Source: Brachionus plicatilis
Taxonomy: Eukaryota > Rotifera > Eurotatoria > Ploima > Brachionidae
Direction: 5' to 3'
Length of the DNA stretch: 18,238 nt
Assembly (NCBI GenBank): GCA_010279815.1
Contig: QEOQ01000253.1
Span: 1,672,359 to 1,690,596 of the forward strand
A program made the position numbers and the translations under genes. This document shows, one piece after another, positions 1 through 9,118 of this stretch. The first letter of the stretch is position 1; each line of letters starts with the position of its first letter. Under the pieces are notes generated by a model. It was not told the DNA's origin. It was given only the letters and a program-made list of their open reading frames with translations, and ran no database searches.

Positions 1-25
1 TTTGATGCATTAATTCTAAAAATTC

Positions 26-78
26 AATTATTAAAAATATTAATTTTTAATATGCTAATTATTAAAAATATTAATTTT
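26..78. repeat. Short direct repeat, AT-rich
   Basis: A 22-bp AT-only unit beginning aattattaaaaatatt occurs at 26-47 and again at 57-78, spaced 31 bp apart. It is probably slippage or a remnant of a decayed element. No gene is visible in 1-318. Confidence 0.5.
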
Positions 79-318
79 ACACTAATGACTTTTTTTTTAA
101 ATTTGTAAAAGCCATTACGATTAAAATTCGTATTTTACAAAACAATTTGACAAAGCTGACTAAAATAGCAACTTTCTTAATTCACACACTTAGATTTAGC
201 AATATAAATTTTTTTTAATATAAAAATTAATATTTTCATATTTTTGATCAACCTTTAATCAAGAAATTTTTTAATTATCAAGTTTTTATTGTTTAAATTT
301 TTAATTGTTCACTTAAAT

Positions 319-418
319 TCAACACCGAGTTTTAAGTTCCTTAAAAAACTTAATCTTTAATTCCTTTCTCAAAATTGAATTTGAAGTATATTTACTGGGG
401 CTCTTATCGCTCCATGTG
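319..418 (-). pseudogene. Possible detached ADAMTS-like exon relic
   Basis: After a TAG at 419-420 the minus strand is open for about 33 codons and ends at a TGA at 319-321. The reading starts T-W-S-D-K-S-P-S-K-Y and ends E-L-K-T-R-C. This loosely recalls the end of ADAMTS catalytic domains (a W-S-x-C-S segment, then a Leu-rich helix and a Cys). The first Cys of that pattern is Lys here and no onward splice is obvious. It lies on the same strand as, and 1.7 kb downstream of, the metalloprotease exons at 2123-3758. It could equally be chance similarity in a slightly less AT-rich stretch. Confidence 0.2.
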
Positions 419-480
419 CTAGTAAAATTGAAAGTGTATACACTCAGAATCAAGAGTTCATAACATTAAAGCCATTTTAA

Positions 481-934
481 TATTAATTTTAATTTTAAGG
501 AAAAAATATTCACATTTTCTCGTGAGTTAAATAGATGAAATATTCTTTGAAAATTTCATTAAAAAAAGGATTTTGTGACTTTTTTAAAAATTAATATTCT
601 GTTCTTACAATAATTTTAAAATTAATGTATTATTGATCTGGACTTGTTTATTTTCTAAAAAATGAATTTCCTCTCTTTTTTCAGTATCTTAATATTCTAC
701 CGGAATTCTAAAATTCGGAAGAGGATTAAAATCACATAAAAAAAGTAAAAATAAAAAAACACCACATAAATATGAAAATGAAAGTTGAACATATTAGATC
801 AGAGAAAAAAAAAACATAAAGTTTAGCATTATTTTTTGAAAAGGTTAAAAAAACATAAGTTTATTTTTCATCTGAGTAAAACACATAAGAATGGATTTTT
901 TTGACCACTGTGTGCGGTGAAGTTGAATTAGATT
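481..934. other. Gene-free AT-rich stretch with spaced ACATAA motifs
   Basis: No credible coding region. The word acataa recurs near 733, 765, 816, 853 and 885. Its complement ttatgt recurs on the other side of the MITE, near 1406, 1450 and 1495 and again near 1945. The mirrored arrangement around the element at 935-1307 may be an older inverted repeat into which that element inserted, but the match is loose. Confidence 0.35.
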
Positions 935-1307
935 GGTATTGTGAATTTGAAAAACAAATTGAACAAAAATTCTTCATTTTTTAACAAATTAAAATTTAAG
1001 TTAATAAAAAATATTAAAAAAATACTGCAAAATAGTGCAACATACTTTGTTGCACCTTTTTTACCTAGAATAATTTTTCTCATGTAAGAAATGACAAAAA
1101 AAACGAATCAATAAGATTTAAATAGATTATTGATTTGATTTCTTAAAAAATAAAGAAAATAAAAATTTTTTTTTAGGTAAAAAAGATGCAACAAAGTATG
1201 TTGCACTATATTGCAGTATTTTTTCAAATATTTTTTATTAACTTAAATTTTAATTTATTATAAAATGAAGAATTTTTGTTCAATTTGTTTTTGAAATTCA
1301 CAAAACC
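935..1307. mobile_element. Foldback MITE, copy D
   Basis: A 373-bp non-coding element made of two long inverted arms of about 150 bp. The left end reads ggtattgtgaatttg and the right end is the near-perfect complement, ending attcacaaaacc. It is flanked by a perfect 8-bp target duplication, ATTAGATT (927-934 and 1308-1315). Inside each arm is a second palindrome (1035-1055 left, 1186-1206 right), whose half-sites are gtgcaaca and tgttgcac. It has no coding capacity, so it must have been moved in trans. Close arm identity implies a fairly recent insertion. Termini are shared with copy B at 11204-11931. Confidence 0.85.
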
Positions 1308-1524
1308 ATTAGATTTTTTCTTTAAACAATTCAATCCTATTGCTTCGAATCATTCAAATTTAAATAATTGTCAAATTTGTTGTCTCACTTTATGAGCGAG
1401 TATTTATGTTTTTTTTTCTTTTTAAGATAATGAATTACGATTAAAATATTTATGTTTTTAATTTACTTTTTTACTTTGATAAATAAAATTGACTTATGTT
1501 TTTCTAACAGTTATACAATATTTC

Positions 1525-1877
1525 GACATTGTGAAATTTCATACAAAACTTCCAATACAAAAATTAAAAAATCTTATAAATTTTGTTCTAAAAGTCAAAA
1601 ACTTGTTCTGTAAATGAAACAAAGTGAAACAACTGTTGTTTCACCTTCTGCAGAAGTCTGCAAAATCTGTGCAAATAAATTCCGCTTTATTTTTAATACT
1701 TTTAAATAGGGTGCAATTTTGCAGAATTTGCACAGATTTTGCAGACTTCTGCAGAAGGTGAAACAACAGTTGTTTCACTTTGTTTCATTTACAGAACAAG
1801 TTTTTGACTTTTAGAACAAAAGTTATAAGATTTTTTAATTTTTGTATTGGAAGTTTTGTATGAAATTTCACGATGCC
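1525..1877. mobile_element. Foldback MITE, copy C
   Basis: A 353-bp element with almost perfectly matching inverted arms of about 150 bp. The left end is gacattgtgaaatttcatac and the right end is its complement with two changes. A perfect 9-bp target duplication, CAATATTTC, lies at 1516-1524 and 1878-1886. Each arm carries its own palindrome of 10-bp half-sites gtgaaacaac / gttgtttcac (1624-1644 and 1758-1778), followed by a cttctgcagaag palindrome. No coding capacity. The 9-bp duplication is typical of Mutator-like elements. Confidence 0.88.
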
Positions 1878-1886
1878 CAATATTTC

Positions 1887-2122
1887 TATATTTTTTTTTC
1901 ACGTTTCAATAAATTACAAAAAAATATATGTGTCTGTCTCTTTGTTTATGTTTTTTATTAAACTCACTATATGTGAATTTCAACCTATGCCCTAAAATTC
2001 AATGAGAATCCCAAAAATGCGCTAATCCTTTTCAATTTTATTTAAAATATTTGAGAACTTAACAAAAGAACATTTTAAAATAATTTTTTTATCAAGTATC
2101 GTATTAAATTAAAATATATTAC
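1887..2122. other. Flank between MITE and protease; decayed exon candidate
   Basis: This is directly downstream of the last protease exon on the minus strand, whose donor is GT at 2122-2121. The next exon should encode the HExxH zinc helix. None of the three minus-strand frames is open with that motif. A slightly GC-richer patch at about 1986-2023 reads, in two frames, a broken A-H ... L-G-F-S-L-N pattern resembling A-H-E-L-G-H-S-L-N with a lost Glu and a frameshift. This may be the decayed catalytic exon, but the resemblance is short. Confidence 0.25.
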
Positions 2123-3758
2123 AAAAATGCTTCTAAAACCACCCTGTTCTTCGGTTACTGAATACCTTATATTTTCACATGTGCCAGCAACATATGCAAA
2201 TCCTGCAACACCTTTTCTGTTTTCAGGAATATCATTTCCATCTGCCCATAAGTCTTTTCTTAAAAAATGAGAGTTAATTTTATATAACATTAAATAATTA
2301 TAAATACTTGAAAAGGGCCATTGCATGATCATATTCAAACGGAAAAGTTTTTGATTCCATATAATTTTTAAATGACTGAATTGTTGGTGTTGCTACAATG
2401 ACATCCTGGTTCTCATAAGTCGGATTATTTGGATCACCAACCAAAGACGGATCAACCCATGGAGCTTCAGCCGGGTCCTTTTAACCAAAACCAAAGAGTT
2501 AAATTAATTTTTTAAAATATTTTTTTTTACCGTAACAAAGACAAAATTAGTCAGGAAGATATTAATTTTCATTTCATTATCATTTTTAAATGAATTTTGA
2601 TATTTTTGATCGACCTTTAATAAAGAAATTAAAATAATTAAAAAATATGCTTTGATTTATTTGAAAATCTTACCGCATGCATTACATGGCTTAAATAAAT
2701 TCTCAAGTTATTAAACACCACATCAAGATCTTCAGATTTACTAATTCTTTTGTGTTCATTGATTAATGAATAATCTGCTACAATTATTGTTTCTAAATTC
2801 AAAACAAATTGACCTGTTCCTGATTTTGTCAGTTTTCTAACAGCAAAATATTTGAAATTTAAAATTTAATTAATAAGAAAATAAACCTTAATAAATTTGC
2901 CGATTTCAGACTTTTTTCTTTAAAGTTAAAATTATTTTAGAAAAATAATGAAAAAGCTAATTGTTAAAAAATACTTTTTTCTACTATATAGTCTTTATTT
3001 TTTAATGTGTTCAAAAAGCTATGATTTTTTGTTTCATCCTTTGTGTTTCTTTTTTTAATGGCGTGATAATATTTATTTATAGGATCTGTTTTTTTTTAAA
3101 TAAATAAAATTTTGAATACAAATAAGAATTAAATTTACTGAATATTTTGGGATTTTCTACTTTTTTAACTGGATATATGTCAAAGGTAGTGTTTGCTTCA
3201 GTTTTTGAAAAAATTCTTCCAATCTTTTAAAGATGATACAAAATTTAAAAAATTCTAAAATCTAGCTTATTAATTACAAATCTGTATGAATCGTCCGAGT
3301 TGTTGTTTTTTATTAAAGTTGCATAGGCATTGCCTTCTAAATTAATGTAATGCTGAAAATCCTACGATAAATAAAGTTAATTTTTTCTTTTTAAAAAAAT
3401 TAGTAACCTTTTACTTCAGATTTTTTCAAAGCATATTTTTTTGGATTTCCATCTTTATCAATTACATGTATATCTGGATATTTTCTATGCTCAGATAACG
3501 TTTTATTGAAATTTACTTTAAAAACTTGTCCATTTTGCTTAAATTTTATTTCAAAGTACTGTGGAAAATCATTTAGGCCGTTCCACTTATTTTCAATACG
3601 GAACCTGTCCAATATGCTTTCCTTCTCATCGGAATCTATTGCATACATTTTTTAGAAATATTTTCAATTTTGGTGACTAATTTACTTTCAATTAAAAAGT
3701 AACAATTGGCAAGCTCTATTGTAGCCAGAAAAAGAAATAAAGCTTTTTTTTTAAACAT
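2123..3758 (-). CDS. ADAMTS-like M12B metalloprotease, 3'-truncated
   Basis: Secreted zinc endopeptidase of the M12B (adamalysin/ADAMTS) family, reconstructed from ten exons: 3758-3686, 3635-3415, 3361-3278, 3223-3139, 3085-2975, 2917-2887, 2836-2674, 2614-2531, 2477-2308 and 2258-2123. All nine introns are GT-AG, 49-59 nt, and every phase joins, giving 386 residues. Residues 1-19 (MFKKKALFLFLATIELANC) look like a signal peptide. A prodomain follows, including N-P-I-N-K-Y-Y-H-A near 154-162. The catalytic domain starts at L-E-T-I-I-V-A-D (216-223), and G-V-A-G-F-A-Y-V-A-G-T-C (357-368) then S-V-T-E-E-Q-G-G-F (374-382) are the segments that precede the zinc helix in ADAMTS-type enzymes. HExxH, disintegrin-like and thrombospondin parts are absent from the readable model. 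No furin-type site is evident. Either further exons lie beyond the window's left edge or the gene is broken. Family confident; orthology not assigned. Confidence 0.8.
2887..2917 (-). other. 31-nt microexon of the protease gene
   Basis: Sixth exon of the metalloprotease, only 31 nt, entered from phase 1 and left in phase 2. It supplies ten whole codons plus the split codons on each side (K-K-S-L-K-S-A-N-L-L-R) and links the prodomain to the catalytic domain. The acceptor is AAAG and the donor is AAG/GTTTAT, with flanking introns of 57 and 50 nt. Skipping it forces either a frameshift or use of an AG inside exon 7, so including it is the better model, though it rests on splice logic alone. Confidence 0.6.
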
Positions 3759-4119
3759 TGTTTTAATTTTTTTTTCCAAAAAATTTTTCAATCATTTATA
3801 TTGGAATTTTTGCAAGCTTTCGAATTGCAAGGTAATTTTTTAATTTGCAATTGAATATTCCACAATTTAATTAATTTTAATTAAGGCATATAATTATTAC
3901 CTGTATTTATTTTTTCCAAAAAAAATTAAAATACTGAATTTAGAACAAAATTTTTTATTTATTACTTTTTTTTGAGAAAAGTATAACACAAGTTATCTAA
4001 GTAGAACAAAAAAAAAGCAAAAAGTACTTTTTAAGGAAAAAAAAATACTTAATTAATTTTTTTGTGTTTTTCGATCGGGCTGGTCTTTTGCGTTTATTCT
4101 GTATTACTTTTTCATTGTT
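3759..4119. other. AT-rich intergenic spacer
   Basis: Upstream flank of the protease gene and downstream flank of the transposase relic. It consists mostly of A and T runs. I see no open frame, RNA gene or clear promoter motif. Confidence 0.5.
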
Positions 4120-4817
4120 TTACAATCTTCTCTTTTTTGCTAATGGCTGCTCGGCTGTCTCATCTGATACAGACTCTCCACAACTAATGATGCCTATTTC
4201 CATGATTGCTTGAGTTTCAATTGAATGTGTTGTTAATGCTTTTGTTGTTACTTTAGGACGACATGTCCGACGTTTTCTTTCAAGTGGAACGTTCATTGCA
4301 ATCTTTCTGAAGTTGCAGAGTTCTAAAAATAAAAAAATTAGATAGATTAACAATAAAAAAAATAAGAATTAATCGCGAGCTTATTGCAATCACATGCTCG
4401 CATTTTTAGTTTTTTAACCATCCACTACAATTGCACGTACTCAACTCATCATGATAAATAATGAGCCTCTTTTGTAATTTCTATCATTGCTGCTTCATTA
4501 GTTTCCAAATAGGGTACAATTTTAAGCAAATTTTAAGCAAATCGAATAGCAAATTTTGTACATTGATACCATATTATATCAGCTAACCCTAACCTTTGAA
4601 ATATTTCTGTCGCTCTTTTTACAATCCAGTTATTTCCCTCAAATTCTCAATCAAAGCATTTTTTAGCATCCTCTAAAGAACGAAAACTACATAAAGGAAA
4701 ATAACTTTTACCTTTTCCTTTAATTTCTCCCTTAGAATTAGGTTCAAAAGCCTGATCTTAAGATGTGTTATTAGGAATGTCTTCAATAAAAGACATTTTT
4801 TTAAATTTCAATTCCAT
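4120..4817 (-). pseudogene. Internally deleted MULE transposase relic
   Basis: Degenerate copy of a Mutator-like element transposase. From an ATG at 4817 one frame runs through in-frame stops and encodes an N-terminal FLYWCH-like zinc finger: F-R-S-L-E-D-A-K-K, then W-I-V-K-R-A-T, W-Y-Q-C and T-K-E-A-H-Y. The next recognisable piece, at about 4441-4373, is a SWIM zinc finger, S-T-C-N-C-S-G-W-L-K-N then K-C-E-H-V-I-A-I, with a stop inside. After another frame change, 4353-4120 is open and carries the basic tail E-R-K-R-R-T-C-R-P-K ... K-A-L-T-T, the G-R-P-K-type C-terminus seen on such transposases, ending in A-K-K-R-R-L. The central DDE catalytic domain (normally several hundred residues) is missing, so this copy cannot encode an active enzyme. 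Terminal repeats were not found. Confidence 0.7.
4365..4441 (-). other. SWIM zinc-finger remnant
   Basis: The CxCx(n)CxH signature is readable as C-N-C ... K-C-E-H followed by V-I-A-I. SWIM fingers sit just after the DDE core in MULE transposases, and this is the strongest evidence for the identity of the surrounding pseudogene. Confidence 0.7.
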
Positions 4818-5030
4818 AGTTATTTTAGAGATAAGGCTACACTGGTTTATATACAATCAAAAGTGTTAATTTGAAAAACAAAACAAGAAAGATAAAATTA
4901 ATTTTTAAGTGGCAATTTTTATTGAACATTGTGAGATTAATTAATAATTAATTTTTGTTTTTGTTTATTGTATAAGAGTTTCATTTCAATCAATTATGTA
5001 TTACAGTACATCTTAAAACTAACTTCATCG
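4818..5030. other. AT-rich spacer, nothing recognised
   Basis: Upstream flank of the MULE relic. I searched it for inverted repeats matching the far side (3900-4119) and found none that convince. No gene is visible. Confidence 0.4.
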
Positions 5031-5104
5031 CTTTCTTTTCCTTTCCTCTTCCTTTCCTCTTCCTCTCTTCTTCCTCACTTCTTCCTTTCCTCTTCCTTTT
5101 TTTG
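5031..5104. repeat. Polypyrimidine CCTTTCCTCTT tract
   Basis: About 74 bp of nearly pure C/T on the plus strand, built from imperfect tcttcctttcc units. It is an imperfect microsatellite. The purine/pyrimidine asymmetry could favour triplex formation, but no function is indicated. Confidence 0.8.
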
Positions 5105-5199
5105 ATTACATATTATTGTTAATTTAAAATATTATACGCAATATTTAAGTATAAAAATACTCTTGAAAAAATACCTAATTTTTTCGATTTTAGTTTTTT

Positions 5200-5490
5200 C
5201 TAGCATCTTAACCAATGGAACAGAAATAATTCAGACAAATTGCTGAATTTTGAACGAGCTGTACTCTTTTGATATAAGTTTCTAAAAATGAATTTGAATA
5301 TGGAAAAGAATAATGAAATTGATCCCATCGAGAATTTGTATAGATTTCCTAATTTTATGGATTTTAAATCCAATTTATAATTTGATAGATATTTATTTAA
5401 GTTAAGTCTTGAGTTACAATGTCCTTTTAAATCATTCACCATGGGATCAAATGTTAGTTTTGAGTTTGATTTCTAGGAATTTATCTTTTA
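5200..5490 (+). pseudogene. Unidentified decayed coding segment
   Basis: Less AT-rich than its surroundings. On the plus strand one frame reads about 95 codons, from H-L-N-Q-W-N-R-N-N through N-E-I-D-P-I-E-N-L-Y-R-F-P-N to T-M-G-S-N-V-S-F-E-F-D-F, interrupted by only one TGA and one TAA before its final TAG. The composition (N, E, D, F, Y spread through) is protein-like. The minus strand also holds an uninterrupted 80-codon frame over 5442-5200, so the coding strand is uncertain. No family was recognised; a transposon-derived fragment is the default guess. Confidence 0.25.
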
Positions 5491-5756
5491 ATCGTACCAT
5501 TTAAGTTTTTAGCATAAACTTTGAAATTTTTTTTCTAGGATTCTAGCAAAGATAATGTAAAATTTTTCAGGACTGAAAATAAAATTTTATATAAACTAAT
5601 TATTTTTTTATAATTATTTACCTTAAACTAATTAAAATTATATTTGTGAAACAATTTTAGTGTAGAAATAAGTGGTTGGAGTTTAATTACTGTCTCTTAA
5701 TTAAGGTAAAAACTATTTTAGGAGTCAATAATTGAGTAATTACTAGCTTAACATTT

Positions 5757-5930
5757 CCCCTTTTTCTACAAGGCAAAAAATTGAGCCGTCATATCGATTA
5801 TTAAATCAAAAAAAAATTGATTGTTATTTAAAAATTAAAGGGAGTATGGGACAGAGCCGAAAAAACAATTTTTTTGGGGGCATCAACGTCAAGTTCCTGG
5901 ACTTTTGGTACAGCGTTTAAAAAAACAAAT
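5757..5930 (+). other. GC-richer island, possible element end
   Basis: Around 5840-5915 base composition rises sharply and all three plus frames are open for 24 or more codons, one reading M-G-Q-S-R-K-N-N-F-F-G-G. It contains aatttttttgg, which resembles an Sm-binding site, and starts gggagtatgggacagagcc. It could be a transposon terminus, a fragment of a coding exon or an snRNA-like relic. No partner end was found nearby and no snRNA family is recognisable. Confidence 0.25.
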
Positions 5931-6011
5931 ATTTACAGTATTTAATTTATCATTATTTAGTTTTCGCTTTCATTTATTGATTGCTAACTTTTATTTGGAA
6001 CCAATCTTTAT

Positions 6012-6063
6012 GACCAATCCTAAGGATGCTGATTTTCGTGACATAAGCATCCCAAGGATTGAT
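6012..6063. repeat. Imperfect hairpin
   Basis: Inverted repeat with arms ccaatcctaaggatgct and agcatcccaaggattg separated by about 15 nt. It lies in otherwise gene-free DNA between 5490 and 6466. The distance to WDR54 (about 400 bp past its stop) makes a role as its 3' end unlikely. Confidence 0.5.
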
Positions 6064-6350
6064 CATTATTTAAGATCGTAAAAGACTTTGTAAGAATAAA
6101 ATATTTTTAAAAATATAAGGGACTCAAAAAATTGTAATTAAATTGTAAAATTAAGTAATTTAAAAAGTGCAACCAAAACAATATTGACGTTTTTTCATAA
6201 TTTCATTTCTTAATTTTTTTTACTCTTACTGGATCAGCTATTAAAATTTAATAAGATTTTCTAATGAACCTATAAGATGTTATTTAACGAGCTTGTTAAG
6301 AATAATCTTCTAGGATACAATACTAGCAATTGATATAAAACAAAGTAAAC

Positions 6351-6356
6351 TTTATT
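6351..6356 (-). terminator. Poly(A) signal for WDR54
   Basis: AATAAA on the minus strand, 110 bp downstream of the WDR54 stop; an overlapping second copy lies at 6355-6360. Position and orientation suit a cleavage/polyadenylation signal, although AATAAA is frequent in DNA this AT-rich. Confidence 0.4.
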
Positions 6357-6466
6357 TATTTAAAAAATTTGATTTTAATTTTTGTTAATTAACTGTCAAT
6401 AAATAACACATTTAATTCCTGAATAAATAAGATCATAAAATTCTCGAAAAATCTAGTGTGAACATT

Positions 6467-8764
6467 TCATTTAGCCTCATAAACAAAAATTTCCATGTTG
6501 TCATATGAAGATATGCATATCTCATTTGTATTATTATTAAATTTGGCCGATGTTATCAGTGTATCGGTTACCAAACCTGAATACAAATGGTTTACCTAAA
6601 AAAGATTAAAAATAAAAAATTCCATAAATAAAATTCAATTTTTTTAAATAAAAAACCTTGATCATCTTGTTTATTTCATTGAGCTGCCACACTCGGAAAT
6701 AACAATCTTCTCCGCTTGAAACCAAAAGATCTTGGCAAACATCTAGTGAATTTATGTATTTTGCATGAGCGTATATATCGAGTAAATGACAATCTTCAAA
6801 AAAAAATAATTATGCAAAACCAAAAAATTTAAAATTAAAACCTTGATATAAGTCAAAAATTGAGATTACTCCATGACTAAATGAAGCAACAAGATAATCT
6901 TTCCAAATGCATAGACATGTCACTGGTCTTTTAAATTAAATTTTATACAATAAAGTAAAATTTTAAGTTCAACCCGTTTAAATACTTTAAAATTTAATAA
7001 AATATTTTATTTTGTTTCTTGAAGTTCAAAACTAAATTTAGCTCAATTTGAAAATCACTTCTAAAAATTACAAGAAAAACTAAATATAAAGGAAAGTATA
7101 GAAAAATTAAATGGATAAATAGAATGTGTATCTATAATTAATAATTAAAAATGGATAAATGACAAAACAATTTAAAAAGTTAAAGGAAAAAGAATATAAC
7201 TAACAGTTAACTTAAAATTTTTTAAAATTAAAATCAGATTTATTTTAAATCGTAAGTTTAAGGGTTATGTGGGTATTTTAAAAACTACACGGTCCTGATG
7301 ATCGTGATCGAAAACAGTACCAACAGCGGTGCCGTATCGTACCATGCATACTTAGCATACCAACCATACCGAGCAAGCAGTAAATTATTTTTTTCAATTT
7401 GAATTATATTTATTTATTTATTTATTTCAAAAGCAATAAATTTTTTAATGAAAAAAAATAAAAAAAATTGTTAACTAAATTTCAAATTAGCTTTAAAAAT
7501 CGTATGTTAAATTTTTTAATTTAATTGTTTTATTTATCATCTTTTTTTTCTAAAAATTAAAAATTTAAAAGAGTAGATATTAAATTTTAAAAAAAATTCT
7601 TATTTTGTATTTTTTCAAATTTTAATTTTTAGAAAATAAAAAGAAGAGAAATGAAAAAATTAAATTAAACAATTTAACATACATTTATAAAACTAATTAT
7701 TAAACTATAATAATTTGAATATTTAAACTATATTAATTTGAATTTACTTAAAAAATTTCTTCTTCTTTTTAACAGCATATTTGTGAAAATTGAAATAAAT
7801 AAATAAAAATACTAAAAATATTTGTACGGTTTGTTCGGTACGGCGCCTTTTTCCGTTCTATAAGGATATCATAAAGGCTAATAGTTTTAGGCTGTCTTGA
7901 AACGAAAAGAAATAAAATTTAGACTTCACTTTGAAACAACTTTGATTTAAATCTTAACTTAAAAGAATTTTTAAAATCAGTAAATTAAACAAAAAATATC
8001 TTAATATTATTTCTGGTATTTTAAGGGTTAAATAGCTCTTTTTATAAAATTATTACTTTTGACTTTCATTGAATGAATTTTTCAGTTTTAAATTTTGATT
8101 TTCGTCACAATCAAATACTGAACAATTTCCAGTCGAGTCACCTACACAAAGAACATGTCCTTTTTTATCAACTGTGATAGAAGTAACACTTCCTTGTATA
8201 GATTTTTCTTTTATCTCAGTCAAAAATAAGATCTTGTCTCCTTTTGGGGGAACTTCAAAAAGTAAAACCGAGCCCAGTGAAGTACCAACAGCTACTAAAT
8301 TCGAACTTAAACCAGTAACTGAACATGGATTTATGGCATCATCTTTTAACAAATAACAATACAACAAAGTCGATCCTTCATCATCATAAAACTAAATCAA
8401 TATTAGCATATTTTAACAATTAAATTTTAAAATTACAAATATATTTTTAGTTGATAAAATAACTAGAACGACTCTTTCTTTAAAAGTGACAAATTTAGCA
8501 CCGAATAATTGAAATGGTATCTTTTTTTCGCTCAAAGATGGCTTTATACTAAGCTCTTTAACAGCTTTGCCGCCTTTCATAATAGTCTTTTGAATTAAAT
8601 GAATGAAGTTACAGAAATTAAAAAGTTTAAAAATGTACCAAATGAACTGCATAGCTTCCGACAACGGCATAGTAATGCGTCGAGTCCCGGACCAACACTG
8701 ACAAATTGTCAGATTTGACCGATATGCTTCCTTTTAAAGGTATTGAATAGGCATTCGTGTACAT
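6467..8764 (-). CDS. WDR54: WD repeat protein WDR54, complete
   Basis: Orthologue of WDR54, a small WD40 beta-propeller protein. Six exons: 8764-8639, 8586-8437, 8391-8057, 6927-6842, 6793-6657 and 6595-6467. All junctions are GT-AG and in phase, giving 320 residues plus stop, close to the roughly 330 of vertebrate WDR54. The N-terminus S-I-P-L-K-G-S-I-S-V followed by N-L-S-V-L matches the vertebrate start S-I-P-L-R-G-S ... N-L-S-V-L. Blade sequences include V-A-V-G-T-S-L-G-S-V-L-L-F-E-V-P (third exon), L-V-A-S-F-S-H-G-V-I-S-I-F-D (fourth) and S-S-G-E-D-C-Y-F-R-V-W (fifth). Four introns are 45-61 nt; intron 3 is 1,129 nt and holds a foldback element. The gene is divergent from the ALMS-motif gene with 473 bp between starts. 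WDR54 is poorly characterised, so a ciliary role here is inferred from the neighbour and promoter. Confidence 0.93.
6928..8056 (-). other. Expanded intron 3 of WDR54
   Basis: A 1,129-nt intron in a gene whose other introns are 45-61 nt. The phase (2 into 1) is correct on both sides, and the protein alignment passes directly from the third-exon blades to P-V-T-C-L-C-I-W. About 600 bp is a foldback element (near 7290-7885). The remainder is simple AT-rich DNA with no exon that I could recognise. Confidence 0.75.
7290..7885. mobile_element. Foldback element E within WDR54 intron
   Basis: Roughly 600-bp inverted-repeat element; the outer boundaries are approximate. The outer arms are GC-richer: gtgccgtatcgtacc (7330-7344) pairs with ggtacggcgcc (about 7837-7847), and aaactac...tgatgat pairs with atcata...atagttt. 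The inner arms are clear: 7500-7568 is the inverted near-copy of 7617-7682, beginning gtatgttaaatt. There is no coding capacity. The termini differ from copies A-D, so this is a separate family. No target-site duplication could be fixed with confidence. Confidence 0.65.
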
Positions 8765-8838
8765 TTTTCTTCAATTATTGCTCAGAAATTTTTTTATTTA
8801 AATAAGATTTTTTTCTTCAAAAATCCATAAATTCAACA

Positions 8839-8853
8839 GTTTCCAATGACAAC
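8839..8853 (-). promoter_or_regulatory. X-box-like motif proximal to WDR54
   Basis: On the minus strand the site reads GTTGTCATTGGAAAC: half-site GTTGTC, spacer ATT, half-site GGAAAC. RFX factors bind GTHNYY and RRNAAC half-sites with a short spacer, two in the classical X-box; here the spacer is three. It lies 75 bp upstream of the WDR54 ATG, the usual distance for ciliary-gene X-boxes. Confidence 0.5.
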
Positions 8854-9104
8854 GCATTTAAAATGTTAATAAGGCCATCTTTAATATCAAGGCTTTAAAA
8901 AGATACTTATTATTTTTTTTTTATTTCTAAATAATTTTTTAGTGACTATTATTTGAAAAAAAAAACAATTTAAAATTATTTTACAAGCCTAAATATCTAG
9001 ATTATTTGCAGCCATTTTTTCTATTAATCCAAAGTCAATTTATTTTTTGAAATCTTAAAATATTTGTCTTTAATTAAGATGGATAGCAATTAAAGAAAAT
9101 TCTA

Positions 9105-9118
9105 GTGACCCTAGCAAC
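9105..9118 (+). promoter_or_regulatory. X-box motif proximal to ALMS-motif gene
   Basis: GTGACCCTAGCAAC fits the RFX X-box consensus GTNRCC-N(0-3)-RGYAAC without mismatch, with a 2-bp spacer. It sits 119 bp before the ALMS-motif ATG in an AT-rich background where such a GC-containing 14-mer is unlikely by chance. Mammalian ALMS1 is known to be regulated by RFX factors, which supports the reading. Confidence 0.6.

Noticed and set aside
505..530. Minus-strand H-E-K-M after T, considered as the missing HExxH helix of the protease
   Set aside because: The residue after H-E-K-M is a stop, the G-H of the motif is lacking, and no suitable acceptor keeps phase.
3400..3648. 82-codon minus ORF taken as a stand-alone small protein
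   Set aside because: It is exon 2 of the metalloprotease read into its neighbouring introns; its apparent ATG lies inside intron 1.
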